Source of the DNA: Bacteroidota bacterium
GTDB taxonomy: Bacteria > Bacteroidota > Bacteroidia > Bacteroidales > Prolixibacteraceae
NCBI GenBank assembly: GCA_024278975.1
Contig: JAJRSD010000092.1
Location: forward strand, 1-50,348
DNA length: 50,348 nucleotides
Reading direction: 5' to 3'
Shown: piece after piece, positions 1 through 7,551 of the stretch
How positions within the stretch are numbered: position 1 is the stretch's first letter
Layout: each line of letters opens with the position of its first letter
Made by a program: the position numbers and the translations under genes
The notes under the pieces: model-generated
The model's input: only the letters and a program-made list of their open reading frames with translations
Told to the model about the DNA's origin: nothing
Database searches by the model: none

Positions 1-127
1 CCTAACCGTTTTGACTTGTTCTTTTGCACGCTAACTTCGTCAAAAAGCCTCACCGTATCTATGCTATGCCTGCGTTTTTTGCCTTGTTATCGCACAAAAT
101 AACTTCGTCAATTCCAGTCATATTATT
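1..127. repeat. Left copy of a ~127-bp inverted repeat
   Basis: The first ~127 bases are the reverse complement, at roughly nine bases in ten, of 7312-7438. The match runs to the left edge of the window, so the true element may be longer. The copy contains two imperfect direct sub-repeats (CTTGTT...GCAC...TAACTTCGTCAA) on either side of a core around 50-78. No coding potential is seen. Together the copies bracket the block from the glycosyltransferase to the class IV aminotransferase. Confidence 0.85.
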
Positions 128-133
128 CCTTCA

Positions 134-150
134 TAATCCCTAAGGGATTA
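134..150. repeat. Short AATCCCTAAGGGATT palindrome
   Basis: A near-perfect 17-base palindrome lies just inside the left inverted repeat. Its half-site recurs beside the right copy (7451-7460), and a larger hairpin version stands at 32136-32173. It looks like a dispersed palindromic repeat rather than a terminator, because no gene end precedes it here. Confidence 0.6.
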
Positions 151-224
151 TCTTAACTTATTGCTTTTTATTTATTGCTAAAATCAGAATTCAATAATTT
201 TTCCGTTATGCAAAAGTAAAATGT

Positions 225-232
225 TACATTTG
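225..232 (+). promoter_or_regulatory. Bacteroidota -7 box (TACATTTG) for the glycosyltransferase
   Basis: TACATTTG matches the TAnnTTTG consensus used by the Bacteroidota primary sigma factor and ends 20 bases before the ATG at 253. The -33 region is weak (TTCC near 201), so only the -7 element is convincing. Confidence 0.5.
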
Positions 233-252
233 AAAAAAATTGAATCGGCGAA

Positions 253-2208
253 ATGGAACTTTCGATAATAATTGTAAACTACAACGTAAAATATTTTTTG
301 GAGCAGTGTCTTCATTCGGTATTAAAGGCTTCTGCTGATATTACATCGGAAGTTTTTGTTGTTGATAATAATTCTGTCGATGGCTCAGCACAGCTTATTC
401 ACGAAAAATTTCCGCAAATTAATTTTATTGAAAACAGTGAAAACGTCGGGTTTTCGAAGGCAAATAACCAGGCAATCAAACTTTCAAAAGGCAAGTACAT
501 TTTACTTCTTAATCCGGATACAATTGTTGAGGAAGATACTTTTCAGCAAGTAATCAGCTTTATGGAACAAAACCCTGACGCAGGTGGTCTGGGAGTAAAA
601 ATGATTGACGGGAAAGGAGTTTTTCTACCCGAGTCGAAACGAGGATTACCAACTCCACGAGTGGCATTTTATAAAATGTTCGGTATTTCCAAACTATTTC
701 CAAAATCTAAAAAATTCGGGAAATATCACCTGTCGTATCTCGACAAAAATAAGATTCACGAAGTTGATGTTTTGGCGGGTGCTTTTATGTTATTGCGAAA
801 AGAGACACTCGATAAAATTGGATTGTTAGACGAAACTTTTTTTATGTATGGCGAAGATATCGACCTTTCGTACCGAATAACTTTGGGTGGTTATAAAAAC
901 TATTATTTCCCCGAAACCACCATTATTCATTACAAAGGCGAGAGCACAAAAAAAGGCTCGCTTAACTATGTAAAGGTTTTTTATAATGCCATGATTATTT
1001 TTGCACGGAAACATTTTTCGGGTGGAAATGCAAAAGTATTTTCATTACTGATTCATCTTGCAATATATTTCCGTGCTTTGCTTTCCATCGCAAAAAGAAT
1101 AGTCGAAAAAATATATCTTCCTGTTTTAGATTCCTTGTTAATTTTTTCGGGATTCCTGTTTTTAACGTCGTATTGGGAAAGTGTGAGATTCGAACCGGGC
1201 TACTATCCGCCCGAATTTTTACAGATTGTAGTACCTGTTTACATTTTATTCTGGCTTTTGGGAATACTGTTCTCGGGTGGTTACAAAAAACCTGTCAGTT
1301 TGTATAAAATTGCACGGGGCGTACTTTGGGGGTCAATTTCTATTTTACTGGTTTATTCGCTTGTCGATGAGAGATTTCGTTTCTCGCGTGCACTGATTTT
1401 GCTGGGTTCGTTTTGGGCTGTTTTTGTACTAATTTTTATCCGCCTACTTTTTCATTGGTTGAAATTAAACGCATTCAGACTCGATACAAAAAAGGCAAAA
1501 AAGATTGCAATTGTCGGACACTCGTCAGAAGCTGAGCGTGTTAAGAAAATATTGGAGGCTACACAAATTCAATCCGAATTATCCGGATTTATTGCCATCG
1601 ATAAAACCGACAGAGATGGTGAAAATTATATAGGAGAATTAAATCAACTTACCGAGATTATCAGAATTAACCGTATCGATGAAATTATTTTCTGCGCAGA
1701 AAATATCAGCTCTGCACAAATAATTCGCGCCATGCTCGATCTAACTCAGCTCGACATCGACTATAAAATTGCACCACCCGAAAGTGTTAGTATTATCGGC
1801 AGTAACTCAATTCACACTGCCGGCGATTTATACGTGGTAAACGTTAATGCTATTTCAAAAATCTCAAACAAACGTAAAAAGCGGATTTTTGATTTTATAG
1901 TTGCAACTTTTTTATTGATTTTCAGTCCGTTTTTAATTTGGTTTTTCAATCAGAAATCAGAATTCATTTCAAATATATTAAATGTTTTAACTGCTAAAAA
2001 ATCATGGATAGGTTACATTTCAGCAAGCGAGACTTTCGAAAATTTACCTCAGTTAAAAGCTGGAGTTTTAAATCCTGCCGATATGTTTTCCGAACTTTCG
2101 CTCGACACCGAAAAACAATCTCAGTTAAATATTCTTTACGCCAAAGATTACAGCTTGTTAACCGATTTTGAGATTCTTTTTAAAGGATGGAAGAAATTAG
2201 ACAGGTAA
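253..2208 (+). CDS. Family 2 glycosyltransferase fused to a degenerate polyprenyl phosphoglycosyltransferase-like half
   Basis: Residues 1 to about 260 form a rhamnosyltransferase-like GT2 domain: the N-terminal IIIVNYN strand, the LLLNPDT donor-site motif, and a GEDIDLS acidic motif. Residues about 285-400 hold several membrane segments. From about 415 (KKIAIVGHS) comes a Rossmann-like CoA/nucleotide-binding region as found in WbaP/EpsE-type initiating transferases, then a hydrophobic segment after RIFDF at about 544. The end resembles only the edges of a bacterial sugar-transferase domain (KKSWIGY near 583; YAKDYSLLTDFEILFKG at the C terminus); the central part that carries the catalytic Asp-Glu pair in that family appears to be missing. 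Likely role: membrane-bound sugar transfer for surface polysaccharide or glycoprotein glycan, with the second half acting as anchor or lipid-carrier docking module (inference). It stands alone behind its own -7 box. Confidence 0.8.
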   Translation: MELSIIIVNYNVKYFLEQCLHSVLKASADITSEVFVVDNNSVDGSAQLIHEKFPQINFIENSENVGFSKANNQAIKLSKGKYILLLNPDTIVEEDTFQQVISFMEQNPDAGGLGVKMIDGKGVFLPESKRGLPTPRVAFYKMFGISKLFPKSKKFGKYHLSYLDKNKIHEVDVLAGAFMLLRKETLDKIGLLDETFFMYGEDIDLSYRITLGGYKNYYFPETTIIHYKGESTKKGSLNYVKVFYNAMIIFARKHFSGGNAKVFSLLIHLAIYFRALLSIAKRIVEKIYLPVLDSLLIFSGFLFLTSYWESVRFEPGYYPPEFLQIVVPVYILFWLLGILFSGGYKKPVSLYKIARGVLWGSISILLVYSLVDERFRFSRALILLGSFWAVFVLIFIRLLFHWLKLNAFRLDTKKAKKIAIVGHSSEAERVKKILEATQIQSELSGFIAIDKTDRDGENYIGELNQLTEIIRINRIDEIIFCAENISSAQIIRAMLDLTQLDIDYKIAPPESVSIIGSNSIHTAGDLYVVNVNAISKISNKRKKRIFDFIVATFLLIFSPFLIWFFNQKSEFISNILNVLTAKKSWIGYISASETFENLPQLKAGVLNPADMFSELSLDTEKQSQLNILYAKDYSLLTDFEILFKGWKKLDR

Positions 2209-2262
2209 TTTTTCGTTTTAATAAAAAGTACGTAATATTGTACTGATAAAAAAACAATTATA

Positions 2263-2532
2263 ATGAAAACGGTTAATTATTCGGAGTTAAGAAATAAACT
2301 AAAGTCGAATCTCGATATGGTTTGCGAAGATCAGGAAACATTAATAATCCATCGTCCGGGAGGGAAAAGTGTTGTTATGATTTCGCTGGATGAATACAAT
2401 TCGCAAAAAGAGACTGAATATTTGTTAGAAACACCTAAAAATGCTGAACATCTTTACAGAAGTATCAAACAATCTGAAACTGGAAAAACAGTTGAAGTTA
2501 CAATGGAAAAGCTTAAAAGCTTTGAAAAATGA
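2263..2532 (+). CDS. yefM: YefM/Phd-type antitoxin
   Basis: This 89-residue protein matches the YefM antitoxin family from end to end: an N-terminal fold starting MKTVNYSELRNKL, followed by LIIHRPGGKSVVMISLDEYNS, the typical strand and DEY helix. The C-terminal ~35 residues are charged and probably disordered until they wrap the toxin. The family binds and neutralises the RelE-fold RNase YoeB and represses its own promoter as a complex. The stop codon overlaps the toxin start by four bases (ATGA at 2529-2532), the usual translational coupling. It begins 55 bases after the glycosyltransferase. Confidence 0.9.
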   Translation: MKTVNYSELRNKLKSNLDMVCEDQETLIIHRPGGKSVVMISLDEYNSQKETEYLLETPKNAEHLYRSIKQSETGKTVEVTMEKLKSFEK

Positions 2533-2786
2533 AAACAATTTCATTTACAAACGAAGCCTGGACAGACTTTTTATATTGGGTTGAAAAAGACCAAAAAAAA
2601 TTAAAAAAGATAAACTTATTAATAGCAGAGATAAATAGGAATCCATTTAAAGGCTCCGGGAAACCTGAACCGTTAAAATTTAAACTGGCAGGATATTGGT
2701 CGAGAAGAATTGATAAAACCAACAGACTGGTTTACAAAATAGAGAATGAAAGGATTACAATTATTTCTTGCAAAGGTCACTATTAA
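2529..2786 (+). CDS. yoeB: YoeB/Txe-type mRNA interferase toxin
   Basis: This 85-residue RelE-superfamily protein carries the YoeB hallmarks in order: the YWSRRIDKTNRLVYKI block, whose arginine belongs to the family active site, and a C-terminal His-Tyr (KGHY) matching the catalytic tail of E. coli YoeB. The family cuts mRNA on the ribosome at the A site. Nothing looks truncated, so the toxin is probably active and controlled by the overlapping YefM gene. Its TAA stop shares one base with the next ATG (taATG), placing the acetyltransferase in the same message. Confidence 0.9.
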   Translation: MKTISFTNEAWTDFLYWVEKDQKKLKKINLLIAEINRNPFKGSGKPEPLKFKLAGYWSRRIDKTNRLVYKIENERITIISCKGHY

Positions 2787-3313
2787 TGAACAGCCAACTT
2801 AAATACGGAAAAATTTCTCTTCGCCCGCTTGAGCCCGAAGATATCGATCTGCTTTACCTTTGGGAAAACAGTCTCGAAATATGGGAAGTGAGTAATACGA
2901 GAAAACCTTTTTCGAAACATATTCTTGCTCAATATTTAATCGAATCGGCCAAAGATATATACGAAACAAAACAACTGCGCCTGATTATTCAGAATGAAAA
3001 GTTGGAGCCGGTTGGTGCAATTGACTTGTTCGATTTTGACCCTTACCATTTACGTGCTGGCGTTGGAGTTTTGATTCATAAAAACAGCGACCGGAATAAA
3101 GGTTATGCTCCCGATGCGTTGCAAGCGCTATCAAATTATGCTATCGAAGTTTTAGGGCTGAAACAACTTTTTGCAAACATTGCATCAGACAATACTAATA
3201 GTATTAAGTTATTTGAAAAGTCTGGGTTCGTACAAGTTGGAGTAAAAAAAGAGTGGTTAAAAACAAGTGTCGGATGGAAAGATGAAATACTCTTTCAGAA
3301 ATTTCTATTTTGA
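2786..3313 (+). CDS. GNAT-family N-acetyltransferase (RimJ/RimL/SpeG-like)
   Basis: The ATG at 2786 overlaps the yoeB stop by one base and gives 175 residues starting MNSQLKYGKISLRPLEPED, the standard opening of the Acetyltransf_3 (RimJ/RimL) branch. An upstream in-frame start at 2768 would lie inside yoeB and is less likely. The acetyl-CoA loop region (NKGYAPDAL, about residues 108-118) and the helix IASDNTNSIKLFEKSGF near 140-155 are typical of GNAT enzymes. The acceptor could be a protein N terminus, a polyamine or an antibiotic and cannot be told from sequence. Because it is coupled to the toxin-antitoxin pair it may be co-expressed with it, but its family gives no reason to call it a toxin. 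Confidence 0.8.
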   Translation: MNSQLKYGKISLRPLEPEDIDLLYLWENSLEIWEVSNTRKPFSKHILAQYLIESAKDIYETKQLRLIIQNEKLEPVGAIDLFDFDPYHLRAGVGVLIHKNSDRNKGYAPDALQALSNYAIEVLGLKQLFANIASDNTNSIKLFEKSGFVQVGVKKEWLKTSVGWKDEILFQKFLF

Positions 3314-3329
3314 TTTTTCTCACCTTCAA

Positions 3330-3782
3330 TCAACTAAACTCAGGTATTTCAGGCAAATAAACAAAGCTGTTTTTTATATAATCAATTTGGCAGGCAAAGT
3401 GTTGCAATCCGTTTGAAACGATAACTTTTTCTACTCGCAGTGCCATATTATAACGTACAACCTGGTCGAATGCATCCTGAGATATTTTAACATTTGGAGC
3501 TTTAAACTCTACAATTAAATATGGTTGCCCGTTTCGTGAATAAATCAACAAATCGAATCGGCGTTGTTTCCCATTTACCTTAATTTGTTTTTCAACTGCC
3601 ATTAAAGTTTCAGGATATTTTTTCTCATCTTTTAAATACCGGATAAAATTCTGCCGCACCCACTCTTCCGGGGTCAGCACAACAAATTTCTTTCTGATAG
3701 AATCGAAAATAAACTGTTTGCCATTCTCAATTTTAGTTCTAAAAGAATATTCCGGTAAATTTAATTTATGCATATTTTTCAA
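3330..3782 (-). CDS. Stand-alone HsdR N-terminal-like PD-(D/E)XK nuclease domain protein
   Basis: The 150 residues correspond to the isolated N-terminal domain of type I restriction R subunits (the HSDR_N_2 type). Visible are LTPEEWVRQNFIRYL near the start and the nuclease core RFDLLIYSRNGQPYLIVEFKAP at about 80-102, where the Asp and the Glu-x-Lys supply the metal site. There is no helicase part and no methylase or specificity subunit nearby, so this is not a restriction system as such. Short genes of this kind sit beside holA in many Bacteroidota, and here too it is divergent from amn-holA. A role in DNA repair or processing is possible but unproven. Confidence 0.75.
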   Translation of the reverse strand: MKNMHKLNLPEYSFRTKIENGKQFIFDSIRKKFVVLTPEEWVRQNFIRYLKDEKKYPETLMAVEKQIKVNGKQRRFDLLIYSRNGQPYLIVEFKAPNVKISQDAFDQVVRYNMALRVEKVIVSNGLQHFACQIDYIKNSFVYLPEIPEFS

Positions 3783-3792
3783 CTTTTACATT

Positions 3793-3823
3793 TTGGCTGA
3801 CGCAATCTAAAAATGTACATTTG
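3793..3823 (+). promoter_or_regulatory. Promoter of the amn-holA operon
   Basis: TTG at 3793-3795 and TACATTTG at 3816-3823 are separated by exactly 20 bases, a close fit to the Bacteroidota -33/-7 consensus. Transcription would start around 3830, about 50 bases upstream of the amn ATG. Confidence 0.7.
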
Positions 3824-3879
3824 TGTCGGCATTTAACGAAACAGGTTTAGTTTTGTTCAAAGATAAAATAATTTGAGGT

Positions 3880-4650
3880 ATGAAGACAAAAGAAGATATA
3901 GTTAACAATTGGTTGCCGCGTTATACAGGAAAGAAACTTGAAGATTTTAGTAAGTATATTTTACTTACCAATTTTCAGGATTATGTTGATAGGTTTGCCC
4001 AACGATTTGAAGTGCCGGTTGATGGCGGTGATAAAAATATGCCCAGTGCAACTGCCCAAGGAATTACCATAATTAACTTTGGAATGGGCAGCCCCAATGC
4101 AGCAACAATAATGGATTTATTAAGTGCAATAAAACCACGTGGAGTTCTGTTTCTGGGTAAGTGTGGCGGACTTAAACGTAAAAATAAATTGGGCGATTTA
4201 ATCCTTCCAATAGCAGCAATAAGAAGCGAGGGAACTTCGGACGATTACCTGCCTCCGGAAGTTCCGGCACTACCGGCATTTAATTTGCAGCGTGCCGTCT
4301 CTCATATTCTTAGAAACTTAGAGAGCGACTACTGGACAGGTGTTGTTTTTACAACAAACCGGCGTGTTTGGGAATACGATAATCGTTTTAAAAAATACCT
4401 TAAAAAAACCCGGGCAATGGCAATCGACATGGAAACTGCTACTCTGTTTACCGTGGGTTTTGCAAACCAAATTCCTACAGGTGCACTGCTTTTAGTATCG
4501 GATCAACCAATGATTTCAACGGGTGTAAAAACAACGGCAAGCGATAAAAAAATATCAACAAAATTTGTTGAAACACACATTGAAGCCGGAATACAAGCAC
4601 TCTTCGAAATTAAAAATAATGGTCTTTCGGTAAAACATCTGAGATTTTAG
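3880..4650 (+). CDS. amn: AMP nucleosidase, short Bacteroidota type
   Basis: The 256-residue product belongs to the nucleoside phosphorylase superfamily and matches the short AMP nucleosidase form (TIGR01721-like) that lacks the extra N-terminal domain of E. coli Amn. Recognisable are the phosphate/ribose loop IINFGMGSPNAATIMDLL (about 67-85), LFLGKCGGLK, and MAIDMETATLFTVGF (about 185-200), the nucleoside-binding MET motif followed by a base-site aspartate in VSDQP. The reaction is AMP + water to adenine + ribose 5-phosphate in the cytoplasm, a purine-salvage valve. It leads the operon, and holA starts one base after its stop. Confidence 0.88.
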   Translation: MKTKEDIVNNWLPRYTGKKLEDFSKYILLTNFQDYVDRFAQRFEVPVDGGDKNMPSATAQGITIINFGMGSPNAATIMDLLSAIKPRGVLFLGKCGGLKRKNKLGDLILPIAAIRSEGTSDDYLPPEVPALPAFNLQRAVSHILRNLESDYWTGVVFTTNRRVWEYDNRFKKYLKKTRAMAIDMETATLFTVGFANQIPTGALLLVSDQPMISTGVKTTASDKKISTKFVETHIEAGIQALFEIKNNGLSVKHLRF

Positions 4651-4651
4651 A

Positions 4652-5653
4652 ATGGAAGCCAACGAAATATTACAAAATCTGAAAAAAGGTATTTTTCAAC
4701 CCATTTATCTACTTCAGGGCGAAGAGCCATATTACATTGATGAGATTTCTAACTGGATTGAGAAAAATGCTTTAACCGAAGCAGAACGCGGGTTTAACCA
4801 AACTGTTTTTTATGGTAAAGATTCGGATGCAATGACGATTGCAGAGAGTTCGATGCGTTTTCCGATGATGGCAAACAAACAGGTAATTATTATAAAAGAG
4901 GCGCAAACTCTGAACAAAATTGAGACACTTGCTTCTTATGCCGCAAAACCTCTCGCATCAACAATTTTGGTTATAAATTATAAGTACAAAAAGCTCGATT
5001 CGAGAACAAAGCTGGTAAAGTCGATAAAGAAAAACGGCGTGATTTTCACCTCCAATAAAGTTCGCGACTATCAACTTCCGAAATGGGTTGAGGGATATTT
5101 AAAACAGCGCGATTTTAATATTACACCACAGGCAGTGCAGATATTAACCGCCTACCTGGGAACAAGTTTAAGTAAAGTTGCAAACGAGTTAGATAAACTA
5201 ATAATTGCAATAAAAGATACAAATACAATTACTCCCGAACATATCGAAAAAAATATTGGACTCAGTAAAGACTTTAATATTTTTGAATTGCAAAATGCTT
5301 TGGGTGCAAAAAATGTTTTTAAAGCAAACCAGATAATAAATTATTTTGGAGCCAACGAAAAATTAAATCCTATTCAAATGACAACGGCTCTCTTATATTC
5401 ATACTTCTCTAAAATTTTTAAATTTCATTTTCTAAAAGATAAATCGGAAAGAAGTGCGGCGGTCCAATTGGGTGTTCACCCATTTTTTGTTAAAGATTAT
5501 ATTGCTGCAGCACGAAAATATTCGCCAACAAAACTCTACGAAATTATTGGCATTTTACGCGAGTACGACATGAAAAGCAAGGGTTTTGGCGTATCGACAA
5601 TGGTTGAAAAAGCTGATTTACAAAAAGAGATGATTTACAAAATATTACATTAA
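4652..5653 (+). CDS. holA: DNA polymerase III delta subunit
   Basis: The 333 residues match HolA along the whole length: the opening IYLLQGEEPYYIDEI near residue 18, where the family has its degenerate AAA+ P-loop-like region, the central QVIIIKEAQTLN sensor strand, and the C-terminal collar region with QMTTALLYSYFSKIFKF. Delta opens the beta sliding clamp during clamp loading. The length is normal for the family. It is separated from amn by one base and its stop directly abuts the rhomboid ATG, which indicates one transcript. Confidence 0.92.
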   Translation: MEANEILQNLKKGIFQPIYLLQGEEPYYIDEISNWIEKNALTEAERGFNQTVFYGKDSDAMTIAESSMRFPMMANKQVIIIKEAQTLNKIETLASYAAKPLASTILVINYKYKKLDSRTKLVKSIKKNGVIFTSNKVRDYQLPKWVEGYLKQRDFNITPQAVQILTAYLGTSLSKVANELDKLIIAIKDTNTITPEHIEKNIGLSKDFNIFELQNALGAKNVFKANQIINYFGANEKLNPIQMTTALLYSYFSKIFKFHFLKDKSERSAAVQLGVHPFFVKDYIAAARKYSPTKLYEIIGILREYDMKSKGFGVSTMVEKADLQKEMIYKILH

Positions 5654-6265
5654 ATGATTACATGGATTGTTATTGGAGTTACAACGCTGGTTTCGTATTT
5701 GGCGTTTCAGAATAGAGAATTAATGATAAAGTTGCAGTTTAACGCTGCAAAAATTATTCACGAAAAAGAGTATTACAGACTAATTTCGCACGCGTTTATA
5801 CATGCAAACTGGACACATTTAATTGTAAATATGTTTGTACTGTTTTTCTTTGGGAAAAATATTGAAGCATATTTTGGCTACTACTTTGGTAACCGTGCGA
5901 CAGCGTATTTTTTGTTGCTCTATTTTGGTGGAATTTTAGCATCGAATATTTTGAGTTTAATAAAACAAAAAGACAACTACTACTACAATGCAGTTGGCGC
6001 TTCGGGAGCTGTTTCGGCAGTTTTGTTTGCAGCAATATTCTTTAATCCATGGGAGAAATTGTATCTGTTTGCGGTAATTCCAATTCCGGGAATCTTATTC
6101 GCAATCGGGTATCTGTTTTACTCGTATCAGAAAGATAAAAAAGGCGACGATAACATTGCACACGATGCTCATTTCCTGGGAGCTGTTTTTGGTTTTATTT
6201 TTCCAATACTATTGAAACCTAACTTGTTTGGACAGTTTATTGATTCATTATTTGCATTTTTATAA
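5654..6265 (+). CDS. Rhomboid family intramembrane serine protease
   Basis: The 203-residue protein has about six membrane segments. The rhomboid signature is complete: HAFIHANWTHLIVNMFVLFFFG (loop 1 and helix 2), the catalytic serine in GASGAVSAV (Ser117), and the catalytic histidine in AHFLGAVFG (His173) in the last helix. It would cleave transmembrane segments of membrane proteins inside the inner membrane; the substrate is not predictable. The ATG follows the holA stop with no gap, so translation is probably coupled. Confidence 0.92.
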   Translation: MITWIVIGVTTLVSYLAFQNRELMIKLQFNAAKIIHEKEYYRLISHAFIHANWTHLIVNMFVLFFFGKNIEAYFGYYFGNRATAYFLLLYFGGILASNILSLIKQKDNYYYNAVGASGAVSAVLFAAIFFNPWEKLYLFAVIPIPGILFAIGYLFYSYQKDKKGDDNIAHDAHFLGAVFGFIFPILLKPNLFGQFIDSLFAFL

Positions 6266-6276
6266 ATAGATGACAA

Positions 6277-7113
6277 TTGGAATTTTTAATAATTAATGGC
6301 AAAGTTTTACGAAAAGAAGAAGCAAATTTAACGCATCTTTTTTGGGACGAACCTTTTATTTTGTCGCAAAAAATATGGTTTGGTTTTGGCGGAATTCCAC
6401 TGTTTAATAAAAATATCGATTTTCTTACACAGCAACTTAACGTATTTAATATTTCGGTTCCCGGGTTTCTAAAAAACAAGCGAGAGTTATTCAGAATAAC
6501 AAAACGGATGCTTAATAAGAATAAATTTTATCGCTCGGGAATTATTAATATCCAGCTATTTATTATCGATACAAAAATAGATTATGTAATAACTTCGATT
6601 GGCTATCCCGAATTTGATTTTCTTTTTTCGAAGCACGGATTACACGTTAATTTTTCAGAATCGAAAAGACGCTCGGCAAACGATTTAAACCGACACCTGT
6701 TTTATAACAAAACTAACTGGCGTATAAAACAGTCGCAACTTCGCGATTCAACTTTTAACAATTCGATTCTGATAAACGAAAAAGGGATGATTTCAGAAGG
6801 AATTGGCTCGAATATTTTTATGATAAAAGAGAATGTGTTAATCACTCCGTCGCTTGGCAGTGGTTGCTTTGAAGATACAATCCGGAATATAATTTTGGAA
6901 ACTGCACCTCTGCTTCAACTAAAAACTATTGAACTGTCAAATATTAAAAAAGAGCATATTTTTGAAATGAATGAGATTTTTTTTGCCAGCGAAGAGACAG
7001 GAATTCAGTGGATTTTAGGAGTTGAGAACAAACGATTTGTTAACCCGGTTACAAAACAAATTCACCAAAAATTAAATGATATTTTAAAGAAGAAAGTTAT
7101 TGATGGAGATTGA
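6277..7113 (+). CDS. Class IV aminotransferase (PabC / branched-chain aminotransferase fold)
   Basis: The reading frame opens at a TTG preceded in frame by a stop (6271-6273), so TTG is the only sensible start; it gives the family-typical beginning MEFLIINGKVLRKEEANL. Fold-type IV features follow: a possible PLP lysine within FYNKTNWRIKQ (about 147-157), EGIGSNIFMIKENVLITPSLGSGC (about 175-200), and the late EIFFASEETGIQWI strand where most relatives read SSTRGI or TATEGI. Candidate reactions are 4-amino-4-deoxychorismate lyase (folate) or amino-acid transamination. Sequence divergence around the substrate loop prevents a firm choice. It ends the operon begun by amn. Confidence 0.75.
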   Translation: MEFLIINGKVLRKEEANLTHLFWDEPFILSQKIWFGFGGIPLFNKNIDFLTQQLNVFNISVPGFLKNKRELFRITKRMLNKNKFYRSGIINIQLFIIDTKIDYVITSIGYPEFDFLFSKHGLHVNFSESKRRSANDLNRHLFYNKTNWRIKQSQLRDSTFNNSILINEKGMISEGIGSNIFMIKENVLITPSLGSGCFEDTIRNIILETAPLLQLKTIELSNIKKEHIFEMNEIFFASEETGIQWILGVENKRFVNPVTKQIHQKLNDILKKKVIDGD

Positions 7114-7181
7114 TTGTAATTGAAAATGTGAGTTCGGTTGTAATAAATAACACTTAGTCTTTTACTTCCCATTCATTTGAT

Positions 7182-7254
7182 ACGTCACCCTGAACTTGTT
7201 TCAGGGTCTTATTATTTTGAGTTAAAAGATTCCGAAATAAATTCGGAATGACGT
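7182..7254. repeat. Imperfect inverted repeat, ACGTCA...TGACGT
   Basis: Two 28-base arms (7182-7209 and 7227-7254) pair imperfectly. One arm contains the sub-palindrome CCCTGAACTTGTTTCAGGG, the other TCCGAAATAAATTCGGA. This is a MITE/REP-like intergenic element of the kind repeated in many Bacteroidota. It occupies part of the 440-base gap between the aminotransferase and yqgE, which otherwise holds only the 7312-7438 repeat. Confidence 0.75.
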
Positions 7255-7311
7255 TGAAATATATTTTTATGTCAATATCAGGCTTCGTTCAATAGTAAGG
7301 GTTTGTGAAGA

Positions 7312-7438
7312 AATAATATGACTGGAATTGACGAAGTTATTTTGTGCGATAACAAGGCAAAAACGTAGGCATAGCCATAGCTACGGCGAGGCTTTTTAAC
7401 GAAGTTAGCGTGCAAAAGAACAAGTCAAAACGGTTAGG
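7312..7438. repeat. Right copy of the ~127-bp inverted repeat
   Basis: This is the reverse complement of 1-127. At its centre lies GTAG (7365-7368) followed by a small hairpin, ATAGC (7371-7375), loop CATA, then GCTAC (7380-7384). The same core recurs inside a different repeat at 32453-32473. On the outer side stands half of the AATCCCTAAGGGATT palindrome (7451-7460). Confidence 0.85.
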
Positions 7439-7551
7439 TTATTTCTTTATAATCCCTAAGCATACAAACCTCTAAAACTTAAAACTGCGACTGTTTTCTT
7501 TTTCTTTGATTCTTCCCTTTGGGGAGATACCGAAGGCAGAGGGGCGTTTTA

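Noticed and set aside
2768-2785. Earlier in-frame start of the acetyltransferase
   Set aside because: It lies inside yoeB and adds six residues unlike the family; the taATG overlap at 2786 is more natural.
3330-3782. A restriction-modification or other defence system
   Set aside because: Only a lone HsdR N-terminal domain is present; there is no methylase, specificity subunit, helicase or other defence gene around it.
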